Shown here piece by piece: positions 26,007 through 34,214 of a DNA stretch of 64,000 nucleotides. Positions within the stretch are counted from its first letter, which is position 1, and the number at the start of each line of letters is the position of its first letter. A program made the translations under genes and the position numbers. This DNA is from Actinomycetota bacterium (GTDB lineage Bacteria > Actinomycetota > Acidimicrobiia > Acidimicrobiales > RAAP-2), in contig WLNI01000001.1 in assembly GCA_009699875.1 (NCBI GenBank), positions 1,116,001 to 1,180,000 on the forward strand, written 5' to 3'. The notes beneath the pieces were generated by a model that was given only the letters and a program-made list of their open reading frames with translations, had not been told where the DNA came from and made no database searches.

Positions 26007-26945
26007 TTACGAAAGAAGCGGGGCGACTTCGTTTCCGATGAGGCGGACATGATCAAGATCGCTCATATCGAGCACTTGCAAGTAGGCAGTGGTCGCTCCG
26101 GCATCTCGCCACTGAGAAATGCGCTCTGCAACTTGAGCGGGGGTGCCACAGGCACCAAACGCCTTGAGGTCCTCGACGGCCCACCCAATAGCCTTCGCTC
26201 GAGTGGCCACCGCGCCCTCATCCTCTCCGCAGCACACGATGAGTGCTGACGTGTGCTGAATCGATGCAGGATCTCGATCCACCCGCTCGCACGCCTGATC
26301 GACTCGAGCAAACTGCTGAGCCGCATCATCAGGCTGGAGGAATGGCGTATTGAACTCATCGGCAAAAAGCGCCGCGAGCTGTGGCGTTCGAACCGGCCCT
26401 CCGCCCCCAATGATGATCGGTGGGTGTGGATGCTGCAGAGGCTTTGGTAACGCGGGGCTATTGGTGAGTTGGTAGTGCGTACCTTCGAAGTCGAAGAACT
26501 GACCCGCAGGGGTCTTCCACATGCCAGTGAGAATCTTGAGTTGTTCTTCGAGGCGATCGAATCGTTCTTTCATAGGAGGAAACGGGATTCCATAAGCGCG
26601 ATGCTCATCATCAAACCAACCAGCACCGAGACCGAGCTCTATTCGGCCTCCACTCATGGCGTCGACTTGGGCCACCGTGATTGCAAGGGGTCCAGGCAGT
26701 CGGAACGTGGCACAGGTCACGAGCGTCCCGAGTCTGATCGTCGAAGTCTCTCTGGCAATCGCTCCCAAGGTGGTCCACGTCTCGGTGGGCCCGGGGGAAC
26801 CTTCGGCACTTCCCATGGCCAAAAAATGATCAGAGCGGAAGAACGCATCAAAGCCTTCTTCCTCGGCACATTGCGCGACCTTGAGTTGGTCGTCGTAACT
26901 AGCCCCTTGTTGTGGTTCTACAAAGATTCGAAGTTTCATCTCCAT
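26007..26945 (-). CDS. LLM-class F420-dependent oxidoreductase
   Basis: 312 residues of the luciferase-like monooxygenase fold. Family features are KLRIFVEPQQGASYDDQLKVAQCAEEEGFDAFFRSDHFL at the N-terminus, TTLGAIARETSTIRLGTLVT, GRIELGLGAGWFDDEHRAYGIPFPPMKERFDRLEE and PPIIIGGGGPVRTPQLAALFADEFN. The GLGAGWF and MKERFDRLEE pattern is characteristic of actinobacterial F420-dependent members rather than FMN luciferases. It probably performs a hydride-transfer redox reaction with coenzyme F420; the substrate is unknown. Start at ATG 26945, with the second ATG two codons later as alternative. It converges on the SCO4848 gene and is divergent from the SDR gene. Confidence 0.88.
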   Translation of the reverse strand: MEMKLRIFVEPQQGASYDDQLKVAQCAEEEGFDAFFRSDHFLAMGSAEGSPGPTETWTTLGAIARETSTIRLGTLVTCATFRLPGPLAITVAQVDAMSGGRIELGLGAGWFDDEHRAYGIPFPPMKERFDRLEEQLKILTGMWKTPAGQFFDFEGTHYQLTNSPALPKPLQHPHPPIIIGGGGPVRTPQLAALFADEFNTPFLQPDDAAQQFARVDQACERVDRDPASIQHTSALIVCCGEDEGAVATRAKAIGWAVEDLKAFGACGTPAQVAERISQWRDAGATTAYLQVLDMSDLDHVRLIGNEVAPLLS

Positions 26946-27059
26946 ATCATGGACGAAAACTGGCTGTGATGTCGTCTCCTCTGAAGTTTTCGATCCGTGT
27001 TGGCAGAAAGGCGAATTCGTGGCAAGGTAGCCAGCATCGAACTATCCAAAAGGAGCAAG

Positions 27060-27806
27060 ATGGGATCGAGTGCACGGCGAGTGGCGTTAGTCAATGAAGC
27101 TGGTGGGTACGTGGGGCCAGCATTGGCTCGTGAATTCGCCGCTCGCGGCCATAATCTTGTGCTTGGAAATCCATCGAAAGAGCTCGTCCAAGAACTCACG
27201 AGCCTTGGAGTGGAAGTCGAGTCAGTTGACGGCGTCTCGAACTTGGCACGCCCAGAGGCAGGACCGACGTTAATTGCGACAGCTCTTGAGCGATTTGGCC
27301 ACATTGATGCAGCGGTCGCGTTCACTGGAGCGATCATTCCCGTAAAGTTCCTCGATTCGACCCTCGAAGATCTTCAAAAACTCGTTCGTGGTTGTCTTGA
27401 GGCGCCCTACAACTTTCTTAAGGCCGTTGTTCCACCGATGGTGGAACAAGAGGGAGGCCAGATTGTTGTCATCACAAGTGCCACGGGGGCACGTCCAACA
27501 AAAGAGGCACCTCTGTATTCGACCGTTCGAGCGGGGGCCAACATGCTCGTCAAAAACGTTGCCGGGGAAGTTGCCTCAAAGGGGGTACAAGTGAATGCGC
27601 TTGGAACAAACTTTATGGACTTCCCTGAGTTCCACGCTGCTGCTGGTTCTCATGATCCAAAAATCCGAGCATTGATCGAGGCTGCGGTTCCGATGAAGCG
27701 AATGGGAACGATGGAAGAGTTTGCAGCGTTCGCAATGGCTTTTTTGGATGGAACAAGTGGTTTTACGACGGGACAGTTTGTCGGTTACTCAGGTGGATGG
27801 GCGTAA
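27060..27806 (+). CDS. Halohydrin-dehalogenase-like short-chain dehydrogenase relative
   Basis: 248 residues from ATG 27060, which has AAAAGGAG upstream; the frame is open to 26997. The fold is SDR, but the sequence departs from dehydrogenases where halohydrin dehalogenases do. The catalytic triad is Ser140-x12-Tyr153-x3-Arg157, with Arg replacing the usual Lys. The TGxxxGxG cofactor loop is missing, replaced by N12-x4-Tyr17-x-Gly19. The FAIGPN-like strand appears as VNALGTNFMDFPEF, near the halide site in HheC-type enzymes. The end TGQFVGYSGGWA also fits. If genuine it would convert vicinal halohydrins to epoxides and open epoxides with anions. Other non-reducing SDR relatives are possible. 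It converges on the DUF2855 gene. Confidence 0.7.
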   Translation: MGSSARRVALVNEAGGYVGPALAREFAARGHNLVLGNPSKELVQELTSLGVEVESVDGVSNLARPEAGPTLIATALERFGHIDAAVAFTGAIIPVKFLDSTLEDLQKLVRGCLEAPYNFLKAVVPPMVEQEGGQIVVITSATGARPTKEAPLYSTVRAGANMLVKNVAGEVASKGVQVNALGTNFMDFPEFHAAAGSHDPKIRALIEAAVPMKRMGTMEEFAAFAMAFLDGTSGFTTGQFVGYSGGWA

Positions 27807-27826
27807 CTGCAGAGAAGCGACAGGAC

Positions 27827-28912
27827 TTAGGCGTCGAGAAAACGACAGACGTGTCCAACACTTGGATCAATACGACCATCTAAGAGGTCACCGTAGGTTG
27901 CCGTGATCTCATCTGCTCCTGCGACGCTCTCAACCTTGAGCCACGCATTCGTCCAGCCCAAGAACCGGTGCCAGGCATCAGCAACTTTTTCTTCGAAGGC
28001 ATCTCGACCCCAGTCAGTACGCCGTTTGGCGATCTGGACGGGAGCAAACAATAAGGTTGGTCGTGGGCCAGGAATCGAACCCGGGAGAAACTCCTCGTTA
28101 TCCCAGTGCGTATCGCCCACGATCATTGAGTACTTCAGATGGTCGCCGTAGTGATGATGAATCTTGTGCGTGACGTCTCTGCGACCGGCCACGTCAATGT
28201 AGACAACATCTTCCCCCTTGAGCTCTTCGATGTGATCGTAAGTGAGAACCTCGTCGTAGCAAGAGAGACCATTCACAAAATCCAGGTTCCCCTCTGACGT
28301 GAGACCAACGACCTTGATGTCGTCTCGCTCTGCGAGCAGAAAGGCCGCCGCGATTGCAGTTTTCGCGGATGCACTCGAGATCAACATGGTTCGAGCTCCG
28401 AAAAAGTTATTGTCGACAATAAAGTCATCGACGACAAATGAGGTGATGAAGAGGGGACGCAGCAACATCAACGTTCCCTCACCGGCCTCACTGTAAAGAG
28501 GGTCTTTCGTGGTGTAGGCGTAGCGGTTGTAGACGGTCGGAAGTTTTGAGCGATGAAGTGCCGCATCACTGAAGCCAGTTTCGTCGAGACGGCCCGGAGT
28601 CATCACAAAGGATTCCGCCATTGGAAAATAACCAAAGATCTTTGTTCCAACTTCAAGCTCTTCGACCGTTGACTCGCTGACGTGAGCAAATCCCCAAATT
28701 GGGACTTGACCCCACAGAGCGGTATCGGGTTCTGGAACTGGGAAGAACTGCCAATAATTCATCAAGTCGCCCATGACGGCGTAGGTAATGTTGTTCGACG
28801 TCAATCCGAAGGATTCAATAGCGACTCGAATTTGGCCTGGAGAGAGTGACGGGACATCTTCATTGCGAGTCCGGGTCTCTTTAATATTCTTCTTCGATAC
28901 TTCAATATTCAT
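27827..28912 (-). CDS. DUF2855 family protein
   Basis: 361 residues. Clear family blocks are ALWGQVPIWGFAHVSESTVEELEVGTKIFGYFPMA, YNRYAYTTKDPLY, MLLRPLFITSFVVDDF, LISSASAKTAIAAAFLL, ISCYDEVLTYD-like GLSCYDEVLTYDHIEEL and VVYIDVAGRRDVTHKIHHHY. The layout (GroES-like start, central nucleotide-binding-like SASAKTA loop) suggests a distant medium-chain dehydrogenase relative, but no reaction is established for the family. AGGGAG precedes the ATG. It is the second gene of an operon with the SCO6745-family gene (gap 35 bp). Confidence 0.85.
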   Translation of the reverse strand: MNIEVSKKNIKETRTRNEDVPSLSPGQIRVAIESFGLTSNNITYAVMGDLMNYWQFFPVPEPDTALWGQVPIWGFAHVSESTVEELEVGTKIFGYFPMAESFVMTPGRLDETGFSDAALHRSKLPTVYNRYAYTTKDPLYSEAGEGTLMLLRPLFITSFVVDDFIVDNNFFGARTMLISSASAKTAIAAAFLLAERDDIKVVGLTSEGNLDFVNGLSCYDEVLTYDHIEELKGEDVVYIDVAGRRDVTHKIHHHYGDHLKYSMIVGDTHWDNEEFLPGSIPGPRPTLLFAPVQIAKRRTDWGRDAFEEKVADAWHRFLGWTNAWLKVESVAGADEITATYGDLLDGRIDPSVGHVCRFLDA

Positions 28913-28947
28913 GAAGACTCCCTACTCTTGGTTGAATTGATATGAAA

Positions 28948-29706
28948 TCAAGAAGCCGGCACTGGAGCAGCAACCGCTTCAACCATCGCCCGTGCGCCGT
29001 CCAAAAGAGCAGTCTGCTGTGACGAGTCAAGTCGTTCAATGAGGGTTGCCATCCTCTGTGACGTATCGGCCTCAATGGCCTTTCGTCGCTCAAGACGCTC
29101 GGGCGTCTCTTCGACCCGGTCGTCGTCGCCATAGCCATGGAGTTGATAGAACGCCCCTTCGCGGTCGAACTGACAGGCTTCGGCGGCAGAGATCGCTGCG
29201 GCTTTGACGGCATCGGTATGGACGCCACCTCGAAGCTCGCGCAAGATGATGGACCAGTAGTAGGCCTTTGAGATTGCGTCAGTTGGGACGTCGAGGGCGA
29301 GGTACCCATCAACAATTGGCCACTGGCCCGTTGGGAGCGAGCTGACGAGTTCGCTCGCTGCAGAAGAGAACGCATCTAACACAGAAGGAGAAACCGCTCC
29401 AAAGGTTGCGTGGGCGTAGTCCCGTGCTGAATCCATGTGGGCAGCGACAGCTTGTTCTCGAGGTGCAATACCTCGGGCCTTCTCCACCATTGCAGCAACA
29501 ATTCCTGGTTTGAAGAAGTAAAAGATCTCGTCCACTTCCTTTGCATCGATGTCTCCCAAGACACCCCCTCGACCAGCTGCGTAGAGCGCTACGACGTCAA
29601 GGTCGATGGCTTTTCCTCGCTCAATGGCTTGGGGTGAAAAGTAGAAACTCAAGCCAACTGTTTGAATGGGCTCTGACAAGGTGTCTGCAAGGGTTGTGGT
29701 GTCCAT
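28948..29706 (-). CDS. SCO6745-family protein
   Basis: 252 residues from the ATG at 29706; longer open frame upstream crosses the divergent promoter and looks non-coding. The N-terminal pattern LSEPIQTVGLSFYFSPQAIERGKAIDLDVVALYAAGRGGVLGD, with VDEIFYFFKPGIV soon after, and REAC-like ISAAEACQFDREGAFYQLHGYGDD, match the SCO6745 (EvbL-type) helical family of actinobacteria. The family is sometimes found in natural-product clusters, but its function is unknown. TAGATT lies 7 nt before the start. Divergent from the UbiA gene; cotranscribed with DUF2855. Confidence 0.75.
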   Translation of the reverse strand: MDTTTLADTLSEPIQTVGLSFYFSPQAIERGKAIDLDVVALYAAGRGGVLGDIDAKEVDEIFYFFKPGIVAAMVEKARGIAPREQAVAAHMDSARDYAHATFGAVSPSVLDAFSSAASELVSSLPTGQWPIVDGYLALDVPTDAISKAYYWSIILRELRGGVHTDAVKAAAISAAEACQFDREGAFYQLHGYGDDDRVEETPERLERRKAIEADTSQRMATLIERLDSSQQTALLDGARAMVEAVAAPVPAS

Positions 29707-29852
29707 GAGGAACAATCTACGCCGAATTCTATGCAGAGTTTTCTCGAGGAAAACGCCAGAAAATCTATGGGTTGCCAGTAGTGAAGCGGGAGGGGCGAAC
29801 CTCATGAAACACTGAAGGGAGTGAAAATATCGGCTCTGTGTAGTGACGAGAT

Positions 29853-30704
29853 GTGGTGAAGTCGATGACCCTCGCAACCTCGCGCCGCACCTTTGTTGGC
29901 CTCCTTGCGGCAAGCCACTTTCCACCCACACTGGCGGTGACGGCAATCACCTCACTCCTTGCCTATGAAGTTGGTCGTGGATGGGGGACAGTTTTTGTGG
30001 CGTTGGCAGTCCTGAGCGGGCAGTTGTCAGTGGGGTGGAGTAACGATTGGTTTGATGCGGCTCGAGATCGTCGGGCTGACCGCGTCGAGAAACCTATAGT
30101 CAGCGAGATTGTTCAACGCCAAACCGTTGCCCGATGCGCGATTCTTGCTCTTGTCCTCTGCGTACCGCTTTCACTCTGTTCAGGCTGGAGAGCTGCGCTC
30201 GTCCATTTCATTGCGATTGGATCTGCCTGGGCGTATAACCGAATCGGGAAAACCCAATGGTGGAGCCCACTTCCTTACGCCATATCGTTCGGCCTCCTCC
30301 CCGTGTTCGTCACGCTTGGCCTCCATGGACATCCGTGGCCACGCTCTCAAGCTGTGATTGCAGCTGCGCTCCTAGGACTTGGGGCACATTTCATCAATAC
30401 GATTCCTGACTACGAAGCGGACCTTCGTAATCAGGTCCGTGGTTTTCCACAACGGGTAGGCAAAGATGCATCTCTCTTTCTTGGCGTGGTGATGCTGGCG
30501 GGGGCAACGCTGTCCATCGTCTTTATGATTCCGACCGTTGGAGTTCTTGTCGTCACGTTGGCGTCATTGAGTTTCCTTGCTGACTGCCTGGTCGTGTTCG
30601 AGACTCGTCGGGGTGAGCCCCGCCGAGCGTGGTATCTCGTCTTGGTCTCTGCGTTCATCAGTGTCTGTCTTTTCGCGTCGGCTGGTAGTGCACTCGTTCG
30701 ATAA
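29853..30704 (+). CDS. UbiA-family prenyltransferase
   Basis: 283 residues with about eight membrane helices. The first Asp-rich motif is SNDWFDAARDRRADRVEKP (NDxxDxxxD-like) and the second is TIPDYEADLRNQVRGFPQRVG (DxxxD-like). These bind Mg-prenyl diphosphate in UbiA enzymes. The protein would attach a prenyl chain to an aromatic or other acceptor in the membrane. Sequence and size are closer to the small actinobacterial UbiA paralogues than to MenA, so it is probably not the menaquinone enzyme. The start is GTG 29853, with ATG 29865 also possible. Divergent from the SCO6745 gene; convergent with the acyltransferase. Confidence 0.85.
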   Translation: MVKSMTLATSRRTFVGLLAASHFPPTLAVTAITSLLAYEVGRGWGTVFVALAVLSGQLSVGWSNDWFDAARDRRADRVEKPIVSEIVQRQTVARCAILALVLCVPLSLCSGWRAALVHFIAIGSAWAYNRIGKTQWWSPLPYAISFGLLPVFVTLGLHGHPWPRSQAVIAAALLGLGAHFINTIPDYEADLRNQVRGFPQRVGKDASLFLGVVMLAGATLSIVFMIPTVGVLVVTLASLSFLADCLVVFETRRGEPRRAWYLVLVSAFISVCLFASAGSALVR

Positions 30705-30892
30705 TTTTTGAACGGCGCTGTGGCGCACGTCACCGCACAGTCCAGGCTGGTAGGCCTTTGTAAAGAGGAAGTCAGAAGTTCCGGTGGCTGCAAAGGTCCT
30801 TCGTTGAAGAGAGCCATGTGAGAGAGATGAACTGCTGCTTCTCGCAAGATTCATAGAGTGAGAGCCACACGTGATTGACGTACTCGTTGGAA
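30705..30892. other. Convergent intergenic interval without a supported gene
   Basis: This 188-bp interval separates the UbiA gene from the acyltransferase gene. Translation of either strand gives only unrelated short frames. I see no strong terminator or promoter. Confidence 0.5.
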
Positions 30893-32089
30893 CTAGTGAG
30901 GCATGGGTGTTTCTTCGAGAGAGTGTGCGCGATCTTTGGAGGCCGTCTTCTTCGAGAGGATCAATGAGTGGCGAATTGGTCGCTCCACAAAGAAGAACGA
31001 GCAGATAGCGACGACCAAGGTCACGCCAATTCTCACCCCAAGGAGAGGCCAACCAGAAAGATGAACTCTCGACGCCGAGAGCCACTGGAAGAGAGGAAAG
31101 TGCCAGAGGTACAGCCCGTAAGAGATTCTCCCGAGAAACACGAGGATCCCAAGACTTAACAGACGTGTCAGAACACTTCGTGCACACACGCTGGCACAAA
31201 GGGTGAGAGCAGCGGCCGAAAGTGCGAGCAAAAGAAATTCACCTTGGTAAAGGAACGAATCAGAGAACGTGGTGTGCCACATCAGAAATCCAATGAGACC
31301 AAGTCCAATCCATCCCGCTCCACCGAGAACTTGTTGCCAGCGACGAGAGAGTGGTTGCCGGTTCAAGGCGAGGAACGCAAGAGCCAGTGCTGCCCCAATG
31401 AGAATGCATTCAGCGTGGGTATCGGTCCCGTAGTAAAGCCGGGATAGGGAAGCTCCATGGTGGAAAAGCCAGGCCATCCACGCGGTAGAGGCGAGTGCCC
31501 CGACGAGGCAGACGCCAAACAGTATTTTTGTGCGTGCACCGATTCGAAAGAGACCAAGAAGAATTAACGGCCAGAGCACGTAGAACTGCTCTTCAATAGC
31601 CAGACTCCAGGTGTGTTCCAAGAGCGAGGGTGCGGCGCCCAAAGCAAAGTAGTTCGAGCCCTGGAAAATAAAGTGCCAGTTGGCAACGTACAAAAGGCTG
31701 GAGAGCGCATCAGCCCCAAAGGAGGGATACGTCCCTGGGGTGGTGAAGAACAAAACAAAGATCGCACAAAAGATCAACACCAGAAACAAGGCGGGCAAGA
31801 GGCGTCGGGCTCTGCGGGCCCAAAAGGCCACCAATCCAATAGTTTCTCTGCTTCGAAGTTCCTTGAGGAGCAAGGTGGTGATCAGAAATCCTGACAAGAC
31901 GAAGAAGACATCGACGCCAAGAAACCCCCCGGGGACCCAGGAGACGCCGCCGTGATAACAGAGCACAGCAAGTACCGCGAACGCTCGGATGCCGTCGAGG
32001 CCTGCTCGATATGAAATCGACTCGCCGATGGAAGAAGAGTCGGGATCCTGAAGCTCTTCTTGAGAGTTCGATAGAGAGGAGGTACTCAC
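30893..32089 (-). CDS. Membrane acyltransferase 3 (OafA/YrhL-like)
   Basis: 398 residues from a GTG at 32089 that overlaps the stop of the upstream SGNH gene (GTGA); the frame is open to 32119. About ten membrane helices. The family N-terminus is YRAGLDGIRAFAVLAVLCYHGGVSWVPGGFLGVDVFFVLSGFLITTLLL, with the catalytic-type His in CYHGG, followed by FWARRARRLLPALF and HTWSLAIEEQFYVLWPL. It O-acylates a surface glycan or lipid, using cytosolic acyl-CoA. In many relatives the SGNH partner domain is fused to the C-terminus; here it is a separate upstream gene, translationally coupled. Confidence 0.9.
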   Translation of the reverse strand: MSTSSLSNSQEELQDPDSSSIGESISYRAGLDGIRAFAVLAVLCYHGGVSWVPGGFLGVDVFFVLSGFLITTLLLKELRSRETIGLVAFWARRARRLLPALFLVLIFCAIFVLFFTTPGTYPSFGADALSSLLYVANWHFIFQGSNYFALGAAPSLLEHTWSLAIEEQFYVLWPLILLGLFRIGARTKILFGVCLVGALASTAWMAWLFHHGASLSRLYYGTDTHAECILIGAALALAFLALNRQPLSRRWQQVLGGAGWIGLGLIGFLMWHTTFSDSFLYQGEFLLLALSAAALTLCASVCARSVLTRLLSLGILVFLGRISYGLYLWHFPLFQWLSASRVHLSGWPLLGVRIGVTLVVAICSFFFVERPIRHSLILSKKTASKDRAHSLEETPMPH

Positions 32090-33033
32090 TGACACCCCAG
32101 TTCGCTCTGGCTGTACCACTCAGGAGTAGTTGAAGAGAATGCCGGCGGGATGAAGAGCGGGGCTGGGGATGCCTGTTGGCGTACTTGGCCCACGGCCCAA
32201 CTCTTGGCAAAAATCACGCCTGCAACTTCTTGGCCACCTGCCTTGGTGAAGTGGACTCCATCGCTACAGCGAACTTTTACCCCATGAATGCTTGAGGTGT
32301 AGATGAGATGAGGTGTCAGAAGAGATCCGAAGGACAGCACGCTCGCTTTTCCTTTGGAGCTAGCTGCTACGGCCTTGAGAATCTTGTCGTCGATTCGAAT
32401 CCGATCAGTGTTGTCTTCGGGCAAGTTCCCAGACGTCCCAGCGACTTGTGTGGCGGGTGGTTCAAGAAGGATGACGTGGGCGCCAGAGGAACTCAGAGAG
32501 GCAACAGCTTTTTTGAGACTTGCCGCGGCATACGCATTAAACGCAGGCTCACCCAAGAAGTGCCATTCGCCGTTGCGACGTTGATCAAAGATCTCACTTC
32601 GAGCGAGATAGAGCACAACGTCAGGTTTAAATTTTTGAAGGTTGTTGTGCCACGAATTCAAAAGGGTTGCTTGGCTTGGGGAGCAGGGGGCTTGAGGCGG
32701 AGTGACCACCACACCGTAACTCCAGATATCACTTGTCACTGTTGCTGAACAACCTGGATGGCCCTCATTGATGACCACGACATTGGCCTGTGAAGCAGAG
32801 GATTGAAGTCCAACGGCCAAAGTTGCTGCCATGGAGTCTCCGACGACGAGGATGCGAAGGGGCCGGCCGGAGGGGTGGGCAATGGTGGTTGAGCTTGAAG
32901 ACGAAATTGAGACATTCTGGGTGGGTTGAAGAACATCAACAATAACCATGCTGATGACGAGTACTCCAATGAGAAGAACACCAGCCGCAAGAGGAGCGAG
33001 ACGTGGAGATCGAATCCTCTTCGCGAACACCAT
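32086..33033 (-). CDS. Membrane-anchored SGNH hydrolase-type protein
   Basis: 315 residues: an N-terminal membrane anchor (LAPLAAGVLLIGVLVISMVIVDVL), a Ser-rich linker, then an SGNH/GDSL domain with block I RILVVGDSMAATLAVGL (Ser nucleophile) and block V CSDGVHFTKAGGQEVA (DxxH). The domain faces outside the membrane. With the overlapping acyltransferase 3 gene it forms the split version of an AT3-SGNH system that adds acetyl or longer acyl groups to exported sugars. AGGGAGCC precedes the ATG. Confidence 0.87.
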   Translation of the reverse strand: MVFAKRIRSPRLAPLAAGVLLIGVLVISMVIVDVLQPTQNVSISSSSSTTIAHPSGRPLRILVVGDSMAATLAVGLQSSASQANVVVINEGHPGCSATVTSDIWSYGVVVTPPQAPCSPSQATLLNSWHNNLQKFKPDVVLYLARSEIFDQRRNGEWHFLGEPAFNAYAAASLKKAVASLSSSGAHVILLEPPATQVAGTSGNLPEDNTDRIRIDDKILKAVAASSKGKASVLSFGSLLTPHLIYTSSIHGVKVRCSDGVHFTKAGGQEVAGVIFAKSWAVGQVRQQASPAPLFIPPAFSSTTPEWYSQSELGCQ

Positions 33034-33159
33034 GGCTCCCTATTATTGCCTAGTCACATGAATAGATTCCGAGCACCTTTTCTAGCAACGTGGAAGCGCT
33101 GATCGTTGGCTCTTGGACAGAGCCTGATCCCAATTTGCTTTCATTGGTATCCTTCGGAA

Positions 33160-33945
33160 ATGGATGACTTCCTTGGGACCAAGAACCTTCGTTTTGAACG
33201 CGAAGGCTCCACCGCCTGGTGCATTATTGATCGACCCTCTGCCCGCAACGCGCTTACCCCTGCGATGTACTTTGGGATTCGGCGAGCTGTGGCCTTGGTT
33301 AATGAGACACCAGAACTCGCAGCGTTGATCATCACCGGCACCGGCGACGTCTTCGCTCCGGGGGGTGACCTTGGCGGTCGTCAAGAAGAAGGTGACGAGC
33401 CCGTACCTCCAGGCCTCGGAGCTGACATGCTCCCCTTCACCCCGATACGAGAGTCCCGTGCCCCTGTGATTGCAGCCGTGAATGGGATCTGCCAAGCAGG
33501 GGGACTCCTCATTGCCATGATGGCGGACGTCTGCGTGGCCTCGGAGCGCGCTACGTTCCGAGTTCCTGAACTTCTTCGTGGAATTCCTGATGCGACGTAT
33601 GCCGCAGCACTTCCCGTGTACGTTGGCATGGCAGTAGCGCGCGACCTGCTTCTCACCGCAAGATCCTTCGATGCTCTCGAAGCTCAGCGCATTGGACTGA
33701 TCTCAAGAGTGGTAGCTCACGAGGATCTCCACGGTGAAGCGAGAACGGCTGTTCGCCAAGTTCTCCGCACCGCACCCATGGCCCGAGCTCACGTCAAGCG
33801 GATGATGAACGAACGCTATGGACTGATTGATTACCAAACAATGTTTGCCTCACTCAGCGTCTCCGAGGAACCTCGAGAAGGGATGGCCGCCTTCATGGAA
33901 AAGCGCCTGCCATCTTGGATTCCACCAGACCAAGCACGGGACTAA
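33160..33945 (+). CDS. Enoyl-CoA hydratase/isomerase family protein
   Basis: 261 residues from ATG 33160, which has TATCCT exactly 6 nt upstream (leaderless candidate); an upstream in-frame GTG exists at 33106. Crotonase fold markers are WCIIDRPSARNALTPAMY, LIITGTGDVFAPGGDLGGRQ (oxyanion-hole Gly), IAAVNGICQAGGLLIAMMADVCVASERATFRVPELLRGI and AQRIGLISRVV. The Glu in VPELLRG occupies the second catalytic-acid position. The first catalytic Glu position is less clear, so hydratase, isomerase or hydrolase activity cannot be separated. Likely part of fatty or branched acyl-CoA breakdown. Confidence 0.88.
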   Translation: MDDFLGTKNLRFEREGSTAWCIIDRPSARNALTPAMYFGIRRAVALVNETPELAALIITGTGDVFAPGGDLGGRQEEGDEPVPPGLGADMLPFTPIRESRAPVIAAVNGICQAGGLLIAMMADVCVASERATFRVPELLRGIPDATYAAALPVYVGMAVARDLLLTARSFDALEAQRIGLISRVVAHEDLHGEARTAVRQVLRTAPMARAHVKRMMNERYGLIDYQTMFASLSVSEEPREGMAAFMEKRLPSWIPPDQARD

Positions 33946-34027
33946 CCCTTGGGTGATACTCGGGGAGCACCCTCCGTGAGATCGGGTAGCGTGAAGGGCG
34001 CTGTCGAACTCTTGGGTTCGGCTTCAC

Positions 34028-34119
34028 GGAGAGGTGCGAGAGCGGCCGAATCGGAGTCACTGCTAATGACTTGACTGGGGAAACCCGGTCCGTGGGTTCA
34101 AATCCCACCCTCTCCGCCA
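34028..34119 (+). tRNA. tRNA-Ser (GCT anticodon)
   Basis: 92 nt with the acceptor stem GGAGAGG/CCTCTCC, the encoded discriminator G and CCA end. The anticodon stem AGTCA/TGACT surrounds the loop CTGCTAA, giving anticodon GCT at 34062-34064. A long class II variable arm and a T-arm with GGTTCAAATCC are present. Reads Ser codons AGC and AGU. Confidence 0.95.
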
Positions 34120-34140
34120 AAGAAGAAGGCCTCTCGGCGA

Positions 34141-34158
34141 AGGCGGTTTTCACCGCCT
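34141..34158 (+). terminator. Hairpin downstream of tRNA-Ser
   Basis: AGGCGGT and ACCGCCT arms with a TTTC loop, 21 bases after the tRNA CCA end. It probably terminates the tRNA transcript, though no T-tract follows. Confidence 0.4.
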
Positions 34159-34214
34159 CCGCACAAGAGACCTCGTTCTTATTCTCACTCTCTCAAGAGA
34201 GATTGAATATGTTC

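Noticed and set aside
30564-31199. Long open frame on the minus strand overlapping the UbiA and acyltransferase ends
   Set aside because: Its translation has no domain-like pattern and covers two well-supported genes in other frames.
34005-34020. CGAAC-N6-GTTCG resembling a LexA box upstream of tRNA-Ser
   Set aside because: The spacer is 6 nt, not 4 as in the recA site, and the site lies next to a tRNA gene; it does not fit the SOS consensus.
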